From an uncultured Pelagibacteraceae bacterium (GTDB lineage: Bacteria; Pseudomonadota; Alphaproteobacteria; Pelagibacterales; Pelagibacteraceae), in NCBI GenBank assembly GCA_902602655.1, contig CACKRM010000002.1, positions 1 to 64,000 of the forward strand: a stretch of 64,000 nucleotides of DNA. The letters are read 5' to 3'. A model generated the notes under the pieces. That model did not search any database. It saw only the letters and a list, made by a program, of their open reading frames with translations, and had not been told where the DNA came from. A program made the position numbers and the translations under genes. Positions 11,668 through 20,810 of this stretch are shown one piece after another. Position 1 is the stretch's first letter, and each line of letters starts with the position of its first letter.

Positions 11668-12663
11668 ATGAGTAAAATTATTGAAAATTTACAACAAGGT
11701 CAGAACTTATCTTTTGAAGAAAGTAAATCTCTTTTCTCAGATTTAATGGAAGGAAAATATGATGAAGCGTCAATAATTAAAATATTAGAGGCGCTTATAA
11801 ATAAAGGTGAAACCAAAGATGAACTGGCGGGAGGGATTTATGTTTTGCGAGATAAAGCAAGTAAAGTTAAAACTGATTCAAATACAATAGATACTTGTGG
11901 AACAGGCGGTGATGGTCAAAATTCCTTAAATATTTCTACAGCTGCAGCAATCGTATTATCGAGCATGGGAATAAAAGTAGCGAAACACGGTAATAAAGCA
12001 GTTTCCTCTAATTGTGGTTCAGCAGATGTTTTAGAAGCACTAAAAATAAATATTAATTTAAAATCTAATGAAGCTGAAGAAAATATAAAGAAATTTAATT
12101 TTGCTTTTATGTTTGCTCCTAATTATCATTCAGCTATGAAACATGTGGGTCCTGCAAGAAAAAAAATGGGCAAAAAAACTATTTTTAATTTAATCGGACC
12201 ATTAAGTAATCCTGCGCAAGTAAAAAGACAGGTTATAGGAGTATTTGATAAAAAATGGATGAAACCTTTCGCAGAGGCATTAAAAGAAAATGAAGTTATT
12301 CATGCATACATCGTACATAGCGAAGATGGAATGGATGAAATCTCTCCTTTTGCAAAAACTAATATTGTCGAATTAAAAAATGGCAAAATTAGTGAATTTT
12401 TAATTAACCCTAGCGACTTTGGCATTAAAGGAGGAAATAAAAATAATTTAAAAGGTAAAAATGCAGAATACAATTCTGAGAAAATAATTGAAATCTTTAA
12501 AGGTAAATCAAATGAGTTTTCTCAATCTGTATCTTTGAATGTGGCTGCTGGTCTAATAGTTTCAAACAAAGAAACTAACTTTAAACTTGCTTATGACAAA
12601 GCTAATAATCATTTAAATTCTGGAAATGTTTTTAAACATTTATTAAAAATGCAGTCAAACTAA
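11668..12663 (+). CDS. trpD: anthranilate phosphoribosyltransferase
   Basis: TrpD, 331 residues, joining anthranilate and phosphoribosyl pyrophosphate. The PRPP/Mg signature DTCGTGGDGQNSLNIST, the KHGNKAVSSNCGSADVLEA segment and the anthranilate-side MFAPNYHSAMKHVGPARK are all intact. One base after trpG and overlapping trpC by one base (TAATG), so it belongs to the same transcript. Confidence 0.97.
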   Translation: MSKIIENLQQGQNLSFEESKSLFSDLMEGKYDEASIIKILEALINKGETKDELAGGIYVLRDKASKVKTDSNTIDTCGTGGDGQNSLNISTAAAIVLSSMGIKVAKHGNKAVSSNCGSADVLEALKININLKSNEAEENIKKFNFAFMFAPNYHSAMKHVGPARKKMGKKTIFNLIGPLSNPAQVKRQVIGVFDKKWMKPFAEALKENEVIHAYIVHSEDGMDEISPFAKTNIVELKNGKISEFLINPSDFGIKGGNKNNLKGKNAEYNSEKIIEIFKGKSNEFSQSVSLNVAAGLIVSNKETNFKLAYDKANNHLNSGNVFKHLLKMQSN

Positions 12664-13457
12664 TGACAAATATTTTAGAAAAAATTATTCAAGATAAAAA
12701 AGAAAGCTTAAATAAATTAAAAAAAAATATTTCTTTAGATTCGCTGGAAAAAAAGGTTAAAAATTTACACTTTTTCTTTGACTTTAAAAATACTATTAAA
12801 AATAATAAAGGTATATCAATAATCGCGGAAATTAAAAAAGCAAGTCCGTCAGCAGGGATTTTAGTCAAAAACTTCGATCATTTAGATATTGCAAAAATGT
12901 ATATTAATAATGGTGCAACTTGTTTATCAGTTTTGACTGAAGAAAAATATTTTTTAGGTAAATTAGATTATATTAATGATATTAAAGAAAATTTTAAAAT
13001 ACCGGTATTAGCTAAAGATTTTTTTATTGACCCTTATCAAGTTGCATTATCCAAAAGTTATGGTTGTGATTGTATTTTAATTATCATTTCTGCCCTAAAC
13101 GGAAATCAAGCAGATGAGATATATGATGAGGCTTTAAAGCATAATTTGTCAGTAATTGTTGAGGTTCATGATGAAAAGGAAGCTGAAAAAGCTTTAAAGT
13201 ATAAAGAGGCTTTAATTGGAATTAATAATAGAAATTTAAAAACTTTAGAAGTCTCAATAAATAATTCGATATCAATTTTTGAGGTTGTTAAAACACATAG
13301 AGGCCCTATCATTTCAGAGAGCGGAATTAAAAATGAGATTGATGCTAAATATATTTTTGAAAAAACTGGAATTAAAAACTTCTTGATTGGTGAATCACTT
13401 TTAAAATCCGACAATCCTGCAGAGTTAATAAAAAGATTTATTCAAATAAACCAATAA
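12663..13457 (+). CDS. trpC: indole-3-glycerol phosphate synthase
   Basis: TrpC, 264 residues, a TIM barrel closing the indole ring. Seen are IAEIKKASPSAG with the catalytic lysine, VLAKDFFIDPYQV, IGINNRNLKTLEV and the phosphate-binding SESGI and IGESLL near the C-terminus. It is monofunctional, with no TrpF fusion, and ends the trp run. In many alphaproteobacteria moaC and moeA stand between trpC and lexA; here they are missing and lexA follows after 70 bases. Confidence 0.96.
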   Translation: MTNILEKIIQDKKESLNKLKKNISLDSLEKKVKNLHFFFDFKNTIKNNKGISIIAEIKKASPSAGILVKNFDHLDIAKMYINNGATCLSVLTEEKYFLGKLDYINDIKENFKIPVLAKDFFIDPYQVALSKSYGCDCILIIISALNGNQADEIYDEALKHNLSVIVEVHDEKEAEKALKYKEALIGINNRNLKTLEVSINNSISIFEVVKTHRGPIISESGIKNEIDAKYIFEKTGIKNFLIGESLLKSDNPAELIKRFIQINQ

Positions 13458-13490
13458 AACTAGGGCTAATTTTAAGTTGTAATTTAATTA

Positions 13491-13505
13491 GAACTTTTAT
13501 AGAAC
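13491..13505. promoter_or_regulatory. LexA box (SOS operator)
   Basis: GAAC at 13491-13494 and again at 13502-13505, separated by 7 bases. This is the reverse-strand reading of GTTC-N7-GTTC, the established LexA direct-repeat operator of alphaproteobacteria. It lies 22 bases before the proposed lexA start codon, as expected for autoregulation. Confidence 0.85.
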
Positions 13506-13527
13506 ATAGATGTACGAGGTTTGTTCT

Positions 13528-14202
13528 ATGCTTACAAAAAAACAAAAAAACTTGCTTATTTATATAAACAAAAAAATTAGATCTACTGGTGTTTCTCCAT
13601 CTTACGAAGAAATGAAGAATTCTCTCAACCTAAAGTCGAAATCAGGTATTCATCGTCTTATTTCTGCATTAGAAGAAAGGGGTTTTGTTAAAAGACTAGC
13701 TCATAAAGCAAGGGCTTTGGAAGTTGTAAAGTTGCCTGAAAACGCTAGTGCTAATGATATTTTTAACACTTTTACTCCGAGTATAATTAAAGGAGGGCTC
13801 GACAAATCTGAAAAAAAATCTACGAAAATTTCTGTTTTAGGAAGCATAGCGGCTGGTACCCCAATCGAAGCAATACAACAGGAAGTTGATAAAGTAGCTT
13901 TGCCTGAAGAACTCAGAAACAATGGAGAATATTATGGTCTCAAAATTAAGGGGGACTCAATGATAGAAGCAGGAATCAATAATGGTGACACAGTTATTAT
14001 TAAAAAAGTATCCTCTGCAGATAGTGGTGAAATAGCTGTTGTTCTAATAGACGATCAAGAAGCAACTTTAAAAAGAATACGAAAAAAAGGTAAAACAATA
14101 GCTTTAGAGAGCGCTAATAAAAACTACGACACTAAAATTTACGCATCTAACAGAATAAAAATTCAAGGTAAATTAATTTCTTTATATAGAAAATTTCACT
14201 AA
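13528..14202 (+). CDS. lexA: LexA repressor (SOS regulator)
   Basis: LexA, 224 residues from this start. The N-terminal winged helix (MLTKKQKNLLIYINKKI onward) is followed by a linker and the S24-type self-cleaving domain: cleavage pair Ala-Gly in GSIAAGTPIEA, nucleophile serine in KGDSMIEAGI, and general-base lysine in EATLKRI. I chose 13528 over an in-frame ATG at 13510 because a GAGG at 13516-13519 sits 8 bases before it and LexA proteins start at MLTKKQ. The operator at 13491-13505 indicates self-repression and RecA-dependent induction after DNA damage. Confidence 0.95.
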   Translation: MLTKKQKNLLIYINKKIRSTGVSPSYEEMKNSLNLKSKSGIHRLISALEERGFVKRLAHKARALEVVKLPENASANDIFNTFTPSIIKGGLDKSEKKSTKISVLGSIAAGTPIEAIQQEVDKVALPEELRNNGEYYGLKIKGDSMIEAGINNGDTVIIKKVSSADSGEIAVVLIDDQEATLKRIRKKGKTIALESANKNYDTKIYASNRIKIQGKLISLYRKFH

Positions 14203-14221
14203 AATAGTCTAATTAGGTCTA

Positions 14222-15610
14222 ATGACTTTTATTTGTAGGTTTGCACCCTCCCCTACTGGCCCACTTCATATTGGTGGAATCAGAACTGCTTTATTCAATT
14301 GGTTATTTGCAAAAAAAAATAATGGAAAATTTTATTTGAGAATAGAAGATACTGATAAAGAAAGATCTAAGGAAGAATTTAAAGAACAAATTATTTCATC
14401 ATTAGCATGGTTAGGCATCGAGCATGATGGTAAAGAATATATCCAGTCCAAAAATATTAAAAAACATATAACAATAGCCGAAGAACTTCTTAAAAAAGGA
14501 TTTGCATATAAGTGTTATTGTTCTGAACAAGAAATTAATGAACAAAAAGAAAAATGCAAGAAACAAGGTATACCTTATGTTTACAATAGAAAATGGAGAG
14601 ATGCAAAAGATCTTCAAGTTCCAAAAGATATAAAGCCTGTAATTAGATTTAAAAGTAAAATTTCAGGAAATACAATCATTAAAGATTTAGTGCAGGGAGA
14701 TAGAAATATTTCGAACTCTACTATTGAGGATTTTGTAATATTAAGAAAAGATAATACTCCAACCTATCAGCTATCAGCCACAGTGGATGATCATGAAATG
14801 AAAATAACTCATGTGATAAGAGGAGATGACCATATGATTAATTCTTTTAAACAAAAACAAATTTACGAAGCTATGGGCTGGAGTGTTCCAAACTTTGCAC
14901 ACATTCCATTAATCCACAGCGAACAAGGAAAAAAATTATCTAAGAGAGATAATGCCTCCACTCTTGAAGATTACATTAAAATAGGAGTTATATCAGACGC
15001 TTTAAGAAATTATTTATTAAGATTGGGATGGTCCTACAAAGATAAAGAAATTTTTACTAAGCAGGAGAGTATAGATTTATTTGATCTTAGTGGTGTTGGA
15101 AAATCACCTTCAAAATTGGATATGAGTAGGATTTATTCAATAAATGAAACATATATTAAAAGTATCGATGAAAAAGATCTTTTTAATTTCTTTAAAGAAT
15201 ATGTTTCGAAATATAAACAACCTATTGGTCAATCAAAAGAAAAGATTCTGTTAAAATCCATGAGTTTTTTAAAGAATAAAACAAAAACCCTAGAGGATAT
15301 TTGGAATAACGCACAGTACATAATTAACGATAAAATTGAAATTGGCGAAGATGATAAAAAACTAATTGACGATTTATCTAAGAAAGTAATTAACGACTTT
15401 ATTAGTGAATATGAAAAACTACCCTCTTTATCTAGAGAAGTTTTGGAGCCTTTAATTAAATCTTTAATAGATAAACATAAGACCAATTTTAAAGGTGTTG
15501 GGCAGCCTATAAGAATAGCGCTTGTGGGTTCAAGATTTGGACCAGGTTTATATGATTTGATTTTATCCCTAGATAAATCAGAGGTCGTAAAGAGGTTAAA
15601 GAGTATTTGA
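14222..15610 (+). CDS. gltX: glutamyl-tRNA synthetase
   Basis: Class I aminoacyl-tRNA synthetase, 462 residues. The HIGH-type motif is HIGG in APSPTGPLHIGGIRTA, and the KMSKS-type motif is KLSKR (residues 239-243). Alphaproteobacteria often have two GltX enzymes, one misacylating tRNA-Gln for the amidotransferase route; no second copy is in this window, so the specificity (Glu only or Glu/Gln) cannot be decided. Starts 19 bases after lexA and may share its transcript. Confidence 0.95.
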   Translation: MTFICRFAPSPTGPLHIGGIRTALFNWLFAKKNNGKFYLRIEDTDKERSKEEFKEQIISSLAWLGIEHDGKEYIQSKNIKKHITIAEELLKKGFAYKCYCSEQEINEQKEKCKKQGIPYVYNRKWRDAKDLQVPKDIKPVIRFKSKISGNTIIKDLVQGDRNISNSTIEDFVILRKDNTPTYQLSATVDDHEMKITHVIRGDDHMINSFKQKQIYEAMGWSVPNFAHIPLIHSEQGKKLSKRDNASTLEDYIKIGVISDALRNYLLRLGWSYKDKEIFTKQESIDLFDLSGVGKSPSKLDMSRIYSINETYIKSIDEKDLFNFFKEYVSKYKQPIGQSKEKILLKSMSFLKNKTKTLEDIWNNAQYIINDKIEIGEDDKKLIDDLSKKVINDFISEYEKLPSLSREVLEPLIKSLIDKHKTNFKGVGQPIRIALVGSRFGPGLYDLILSLDKSEVVKRLKSI

Positions 15611-15703
15611 ATATCATAAAAAAAATATATTCAAATCTTAATTAATTTTTACTGCGGCTATAAAGTTTATTGAAATTTTTCTCCTTATATTTATAAAAAA
15701 TTC

Positions 15704-16627
15704 ATGAAAAAGATATACGTTATACATGAAAATGATGAATGGTTAGATCCATTACGTGAAAGTTTTAAAAAAATCGACGTACCGTTTGTCGAATGGCATA
15801 TGGATAAAGAAGATTTTGATCTGACTAAAAAAAGTCCTGATGGTATTTTTTACAATCGAATGAGTGCTAGTTCTCATTCAAGAGGCCATAGATATGCACC
15901 TGAAAAGACTAAAGATGTTTTAGAGTGGCTTGAAAAAGATAAAAAGAGAGTAATAAATAATTCAAGAGCTCTTGAACTTGAGATAAGTAAATTAAAACAA
16001 TACGAAGAGCTTAAAAAATTCAAAATTAAATTTCCAAAAACTTTCTCAGCAAATAATAAAACTGAAATAATTGAAAAATCAAAAAATTTTGACAAACCTT
16101 TTATTACAAAACATAATAGGGGTGGTAGAGGGCTTGGGGTAAAATATTTTGAAAACTCTTTAGATCTCGAAAAATACGTTAATAGTAAAGAGTTTGAAGA
16201 TTCAATTGATAATATTACTTTACTCCAAGAATATATTTTTTCTGAAAAAAAAATAATAACTAGAGTTGAATTTGTTAAAGGAAAATATTTATACGCTGTG
16301 CAAGTTGATACTGCGGATGGTTTTCAGTTATGTCCAGCAGATCCATGTAATATTGAAGAAAAATTTTGCCCTTCTAACTCCGATGGAAACAAATTTATGA
16401 TTATAAAAGATTATCGAAATCCAGAAATACAAAAATATGAAAAATTACTTAAGGCCAATAATATAGAAATTGCAGGAATTGAATATATCGTTGATAAAGA
16501 TGGTATGCATTATACCTATGATATCAATACAAATACTAACTATAACTCTATAGCGGAAGAAAAAAGCAAAGTTAAAGGCATGGAAAGTATTGCTACCTTT
16601 TTAAGTGATGAGTTAAAACTGAACTAG
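15704..16627 (+). CDS. ATP-grasp family protein (RimK-like), function unknown
   Basis: A 307-residue ATP-grasp ligase-like protein. The nucleotide-binding lysine segment FITKHNRGGRGLGVKYF (about residues 130-147) and the C-terminal metal-binding segment YDINTNTNYNS support the fold. A small N-terminal domain (residues 1-90) resembles the pre-ATP-grasp domain of RimK and D-Ala-D-Ala ligases. Such enzymes join a carboxylate to an amine or thiol; the substrate is not evident. The gene is preceded by a 93-base AT-rich spacer and its 3' end overlaps the convergent lpxB by 35 bases. Confidence 0.75.
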   Translation: MKKIYVIHENDEWLDPLRESFKKIDVPFVEWHMDKEDFDLTKKSPDGIFYNRMSASSHSRGHRYAPEKTKDVLEWLEKDKKRVINNSRALELEISKLKQYEELKKFKIKFPKTFSANNKTEIIEKSKNFDKPFITKHNRGGRGLGVKYFENSLDLEKYVNSKEFEDSIDNITLLQEYIFSEKKIITRVEFVKGKYLYAVQVDTADGFQLCPADPCNIEEKFCPSNSDGNKFMIIKDYRNPEIQKYEKLLKANNIEIAGIEYIVDKDGMHYTYDINTNTNYNSIAEEKSKVKGMESIATFLSDELKLN

Positions 16628-17726
16628 CAATTTCAGTTGATTTTTCAGTTTTAAATTTACTGATTATTTCTTGAGTTTTAGTTACCTGATTTTCTAACTC
16701 AGTTTGATCTTTTAAAAGACGATCTACGGTCTCGAATATTTTTGAAGGATTACATTTAGATTGTAATAGTTCTGGAATTATTTCCTCATCAGCTGCAATA
16801 TTAATAATATTTGCAAATTTAACTTTTACTAACATCTTGACTATAAAAAAATTAATTATTCCCATCTTATAAATGATTACAGAAGGTATTTTAGCATTAC
16901 AAATTTCTAATGAAATTGTTCCAGATTTTGCAACTGCAAAAATAGATGATTGAAGCACATGAGCTTTTATCTTTTCGTCTCCAATGGCGCCGCAGTTTTT
17001 TAAACCTTCTTTAAGTAATAGATTTTGAATCAAATGAACATGCTCTGCCGTAGAATGAAAAACAAAAAATAAATCTTTGTGTTTTTCGTTCATTTTTTTA
17101 ACAAATTCAAATAAAATTGGGATTAAAATGTTAATTTCAGACAATCTACTTCCGGGATAAATAGAAAAAATTTTTTTGTTTTCTTTAATTATTTGAGAAA
17201 TATCAACTTTACTTTTGCTAAGATCTTCTAATAAAGGGTGGCCTGTAAATGTTGATTGTACACCCTCTTTATCAAAGTATTTTTTCTCAAATGGAAACAA
17301 TAATAAAATATGGTCTAAAAAAGATTTAAGTTTTTTAACTCTATTTTCTCTCCAAACCCAAACTTGCGGGGCGACAAAATGAATTGTTTGTATACTAGGA
17401 TCCTTTCTTTTAACTTCTTTTGCTACACGCAGTGTAAAATCAGGACTGTCTACGGAAAACAAAACATCAGGTTTAAATTTAAGTATCTCTTTGACGGTCT
17501 CATTAATTTTATTTTTGATTTTAAAGATGTTTAAAAAAACCCTTGTAAAACCTAAATAGGTCACTTCTTTTAAGTCATAAAGAGACTTGATTCCTAATGA
17601 TTTTAAATTTTCACCACCAACTGATAAATAATCAATATCTGATCTTGATTTTTTTAGTTGAGCAATAACTTTTGAAGCTAATTTATCTCCCGAAGGTTCA
17701 CCTGTTAATATAAATATCTTTTTCAT
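16593..17726 (-). CDS. lpxB: lipid-A-disaccharide synthase
   Basis: LpxB, 377 residues, a GT19 glycosyltransferase coupling UDP-diacylglucosamine with lipid X at the inner membrane. Seen are the start ILTGEPSGDKLASKVI, the SVDSPDFTLRVAKE strand, FVAPQVWVWRENRVKKLK, the nucleotide-binding SIYPGSRLSEI and the AVAKSGTISLEI motif. Full length. Last gene of the lpx run; overlaps the upstream sugar dehydrogenase gene by 4 bases and the convergent ATP-grasp gene by 35. Confidence 0.95.
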   Translation of the reverse strand: MKKIFILTGEPSGDKLASKVIAQLKKSRSDIDYLSVGGENLKSLGIKSLYDLKEVTYLGFTRVFLNIFKIKNKINETVKEILKFKPDVLFSVDSPDFTLRVAKEVKRKDPSIQTIHFVAPQVWVWRENRVKKLKSFLDHILLLFPFEKKYFDKEGVQSTFTGHPLLEDLSKSKVDISQIIKENKKIFSIYPGSRLSEINILIPILFEFVKKMNEKHKDLFFVFHSTAEHVHLIQNLLLKEGLKNCGAIGDEKIKAHVLQSSIFAVAKSGTISLEICNAKIPSVIIYKMGIINFFIVKMLVKVKFANIINIAADEEIIPELLQSKCNPSKIFETVDRLLKDQTELENQVTKTQEIISKFKTEKSTEIASSVLTHHLKR

Positions 17727-18784
17727 TTATACATTCTCCAAAGCTCTCCATTATCTGATAGCATATAGATTTCACCCGTTTCTTTGTGAATCTTTATATC
17801 TCTTATTCTTCCAATTTTATCTTTAAAAATAATTTCTTCACTAATAAATTCATTATCTTTAAACTTAATTTTTCTTAAAGATTGATCTTTTAGAGAAGTA
17901 ATTAATGCATCTCCGCTCCACTTTTTAAATGCCTCCCCTTTATAAATTGTCATTGCACTTACTGCTATAGAGGGAACCCAATATTTAATTGCCTTAGTGA
18001 AACCTGGTTTCCATTTAGGTCCAATTTTAGATCCAGAGTAATTTGTTCCGCCCCATCCTAAAATTTTCCAACCATAATTTTCTCCATGATTAGCTGTTCC
18101 AAACCAATCACCTCCTCTCGCTCCATGATTTGTCATATAAATTTTATTATCAAATGGAGACAAGGACATACCTTGAGGATTTCTTACACCGATTTGAAAA
18201 ATTTCGGGAAGCCAATCTTTTTTATTTTTAAATTTTGGGTTATCTTTTGGAATAGAGCCGTCAAGATTTATCCTAATTATACTCCCAGGATGTTGTGAAG
18301 CGTCTTGAGCTATCATTCCTTCTCCTCTTTCACCAGCAGTAATATAAAGATGATTATCTTTTATAACTAATCTTGAACCAAAATGATAACCAGAGTCGAT
18401 TGGAGGCTCAGCTCTAAAAATATTTTTAAATACAATTTTTTTTTGATTAAATTCACCCTTTGCAACTGAGGTACTCGTTTTCCAATCTCCTCTATTTTCA
18501 GAATACGAAATATAAATTTGTTCATTACTATATAAGATGTCTAACAAACCCCCTTGGCCAACTTCTAAAATTGAAAGATTATGTTTTATCTCCGAAATTT
18601 TTTTATTTATTAAGTTTAAAGTGTATAATTTTCCTGACTTCTCAGTGAATATAATATTTTCTTCATCAATAAAAGATAGACTCCAAGGTTTATCCAGTGA
18701 GTCTATTATTTTTTCTAATCTAATTTCTAGAGCATATAAATTGGAGGAGATAAAAAAAAATAAAAAAATAAATATCTTTTTCAT
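17723..18784 (-). CDS. PQQ-dependent aldose sugar dehydrogenase-like (YliI/GSDH)
   Basis: A 353-residue exported protein: signal peptide MKKIFIFLFFFISSNLYA, then a six-bladed beta-propeller of the glucose/sorbosone dehydrogenase family. Repeated blade motifs seen are LDKPWSLSFI, SGKLYTLNL, EVGQGGLLDI, YHFGSRLVI, GVRNPQGMSL, MTNHGARGGD and GENYGWKI; the GARGGD/ENYGW segments match the PQQ- and calcium-binding region. It would oxidise aldoses in the periplasm with PQQ. No PQQ synthesis gene is in the window. Sandwiched between lpxI and lpxB with 4-base overlaps on both sides. Confidence 0.88.
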   Translation of the reverse strand: MKKIFIFLFFFISSNLYALEIRLEKIIDSLDKPWSLSFIDEENIIFTEKSGKLYTLNLINKKISEIKHNLSILEVGQGGLLDILYSNEQIYISYSENRGDWKTSTSVAKGEFNQKKIVFKNIFRAEPPIDSGYHFGSRLVIKDNHLYITAGERGEGMIAQDASQHPGSIIRINLDGSIPKDNPKFKNKKDWLPEIFQIGVRNPQGMSLSPFDNKIYMTNHGARGGDWFGTANHGENYGWKILGWGGTNYSGSKIGPKWKPGFTKAIKYWVPSIAVSAMTIYKGEAFKKWSGDALITSLKDQSLRKIKFKDNEFISEEIIFKDKIGRIRDIKIHKETGEIYMLSDNGELWRMYK

Positions 18785-19575
18785 TTAACTGTAATAAACA
18801 TTTTATTTTTATTAGCAAAACTGATGCATTTTTTTCTTTCTAAAAAAATATTCTGCTTACTTTTTAACACGATACCTTTTAGCCCAGCTGATTTACATTG
18901 CTTTAAAGTTTTAAGACCGACTGTTGGTAAATCAATTCTTAGATCTTGTTTTTTCTTTGGAAATTTAACTAAGACACCTTTGTTTTTAAATTTTTTACTT
19001 TTACATCTTTTAAGCATTTTTTGGGTACCTCCTTTACCTTCGATGGCAATTACTTTTTTATTTCTAACTACTGCTCCTTGACTATATGTATATTTACCAA
19101 GTCGGTATAAAGTTTTTACTGCCTTGATTATATCTGCTTTATCTTCTTTGTTAGGTTTTAATTTTGAATAGTTTCCTTTTTTTAAAGTCAATTCGGGATT
19201 AAAACTTAATGAACTAATGGTTCTTATTCTTTCTTTATTTAATATTTTAATTATTTCTTTTAATATTGCTGCATCTCCAAGCTTAGCACTTTTAATAATT
19301 CTAGGCATGTAATAAACTCCTTTTAAATCTAATCGAAGTTTAGAAAATCTAGGTTTTTTTACTTTTCCTGCAAACAATACTTTTTTACATTTATTTTCTT
19401 TTAGTATTCTGATTATTTTACCAAATTGTCCAATGCTAACTATAAAAGAGTGGTTATAATTTTTAAAAATCTTTGTTTTAGTTAAATCAATGATTAAATG
19501 ATTAATTCTTCTTTTTTTAATTTTTTTTAAAATTTCTCTTGGAAAATTTGTTTCTCCAAATATTAATCCAATCAT
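18781..19575 (-). CDS. lpxI: UDP-2,3-diacylglucosamine diphosphatase LpxI
   Basis: LpxI, 264 residues, hydrolysing UDP-2,3-diacylglucosamine to lipid X; it replaces the unrelated LpxH in most alphaproteobacteria. Family stretches seen are the N-terminal GLIFGETNFPREI, the central GKVKKPRF and GDAAIL, and the C-terminal active-site region with AIEGKGGTQKML, LRIDLPTVGLKTL and GIVLKS. Located directly after lpxA (one-base overlap), the usual lpxA-lpxI-lpxB order here interrupted by the sugar dehydrogenase gene. Confidence 0.92.
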   Translation of the reverse strand: MIGLIFGETNFPREILKKIKKRRINHLIIDLTKTKIFKNYNHSFIVSIGQFGKIIRILKENKCKKVLFAGKVKKPRFSKLRLDLKGVYYMPRIIKSAKLGDAAILKEIIKILNKERIRTISSLSFNPELTLKKGNYSKLKPNKEDKADIIKAVKTLYRLGKYTYSQGAVVRNKKVIAIEGKGGTQKMLKRCKSKKFKNKGVLVKFPKKKQDLRIDLPTVGLKTLKQCKSAGLKGIVLKSKQNIFLERKKCISFANKNKMFITVK

Positions 19576-20357
19576 TATTTAGACATTGGCACACAAATAG
19601 GTCTTTTTTTATCTTTCTCTATAAATTTTGTAACCTCTAGTACCAATTCATTTCCTTTATATTCGCCATTTATTTTATTTAAATTTTCATGAAGTTTGCT
19701 TGAAGAAAATATCTTTTTGTAAGCATTATCAAGCTCAATAATTTTTTTATTTTCATATTTCTTTCTTCGTAACCCTATTAAATTAATTCCTTGTAAATAA
19801 TTTCTATTACCGAATGAAAGACCAAAAGGAATTACATCTTTTAATACCCCGGTCATTCCTCCAATCATTGCTAATCTTCCAATTCTAGTAAATTGTTGGA
19901 CAGCTGAGTTTCCACCAATGACAACTGAATCCTCGATAATTACGTGACCACCTAAGGGAACATTATTTGCTATAACAACATTATTTCCAACTTTGCAATC
20001 ATGTGCTATATGAGATGAAATCATAAACAAACAATTGTTTCCAACTACTGTTACTCCTCCTCCTCCAGCAGTTCCTGGATTAATAGTCACATATTCTCTT
20101 ATTAGATTGTTCTCGCCAACAACTATACTATTTGCTTCTCCTTTATATTTTAAATCCTGAGGCATGGTTCCAATGCTTGCAAAAGGAAATATTTTTGTTC
20201 CTTTTCCAATTATTGTATTGCCTTCTATATGTACATTAGAAATTAATTCTACGTTTTCAGAAAGTTTAACATTAGGACCGACATAACAAAAAGGTCCGAT
20301 CTTTACTCCTTTTTCAATTTTGGCTTTTTTGTCTATTATACTAGAACTATGTATCAT
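19575..20357 (-). CDS. lpxA: acyl-[ACP]-UDP-N-acetylglucosamine O-acyltransferase
   Basis: LpxA, 260 residues, first step of lipid A synthesis. Left-handed beta-helix of hexapeptide repeats in residues 1-180 with the catalytic histidine in SHIAHDCKVGNNV, the GGHVIIEDSVVIGGNSAVQQF segment, and the C-terminal helical part after GLNLIGLRR-like text (INLIGLRRKKY). Length normal. Between fabZ (no gap) and lpxI (one-base overlap). Confidence 0.97.
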   Translation of the reverse strand: MIHSSSIIDKKAKIEKGVKIGPFCYVGPNVKLSENVELISNVHIEGNTIIGKGTKIFPFASIGTMPQDLKYKGEANSIVVGENNLIREYVTINPGTAGGGGVTVVGNNCLFMISSHIAHDCKVGNNVVIANNVPLGGHVIIEDSVVIGGNSAVQQFTRIGRLAMIGGMTGVLKDVIPFGLSFGNRNYLQGINLIGLRRKKYENKKIIELDNAYKKIFSSSKLHENLNKINGEYKGNELVLEVTKFIEKDKKRPICVPMSK

Positions 20358-20810
20358 TTATTTTTTATCAACTATTGTGGCTGACCATTGCGCATCGGCC
20401 ATTTTTTTTTCTCCAACTTTAGCAATGCCTTTATATTTCCAAACCCTACCGTGGGATCTCACTGCTTCTATTTCTAAGTGAAGCTCACAATCAGGTAAAA
20501 CGGGATTTCTGAATCTTGCTTTCTCTACACTCATTAAATAAACTAATTTATTTTCATACTCTTTTGGGTCAATTCCATGGGCTGTTAGGGCAGCTGCAGC
20601 TTGGCCAAAAGCTTCAACTATAAGAACTCCTGGCATTACTGGTTGTCCAGGAAAATGACCTTGTACAAAAAAACTATCTTTTTTAACATTTACAATTGCA
20701 GTAGCAGACTTAAGATGAACAATCTTTGTTAGTTTTTCAATAAGTAGCATTGGTTCTCTATGAGGGAGAAGATTTTCAATTTGTTTTCTGTTAATTTCAT
20801 TTTTACTCAT
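20358..20810 (-). CDS. fabZ: (3R)-hydroxyacyl-[ACP] dehydratase FabZ
   Basis: FabZ, 150 residues, a hot-dog-fold dehydratase of fatty acid elongation. The active site is visible as GHFPGQPVMPGVLIVEA (catalytic His and Glu), preceded by LLPHREPMLLIEKL. It competes with LpxA/LpxD for hydroxyacyl-ACP, which fits its position between lpxD (4-base overlap) and lpxA. Confidence 0.97.
   Translation of the reverse strand: MSKNEINRKQIENLLPHREPMLLIEKLTKIVHLKSATAIVNVKKDSFFVQGHFPGQPVMPGVLIVEAFGQAAAALTAHGIDPKEYENKLVYLMSVEKARFRNPVLPDCELHLEIEAVRSHGRVWKYKGIAKVGEKKMADAQWSATIVDKK

Noticed and set aside
13510-13527. Upstream lexA start codon at 13510
   Set aside because: Adds six residues not found in LexA proteins, lies 5 bases after the operator and has no ribosome site, while 13528 has GAGG at proper spacing.
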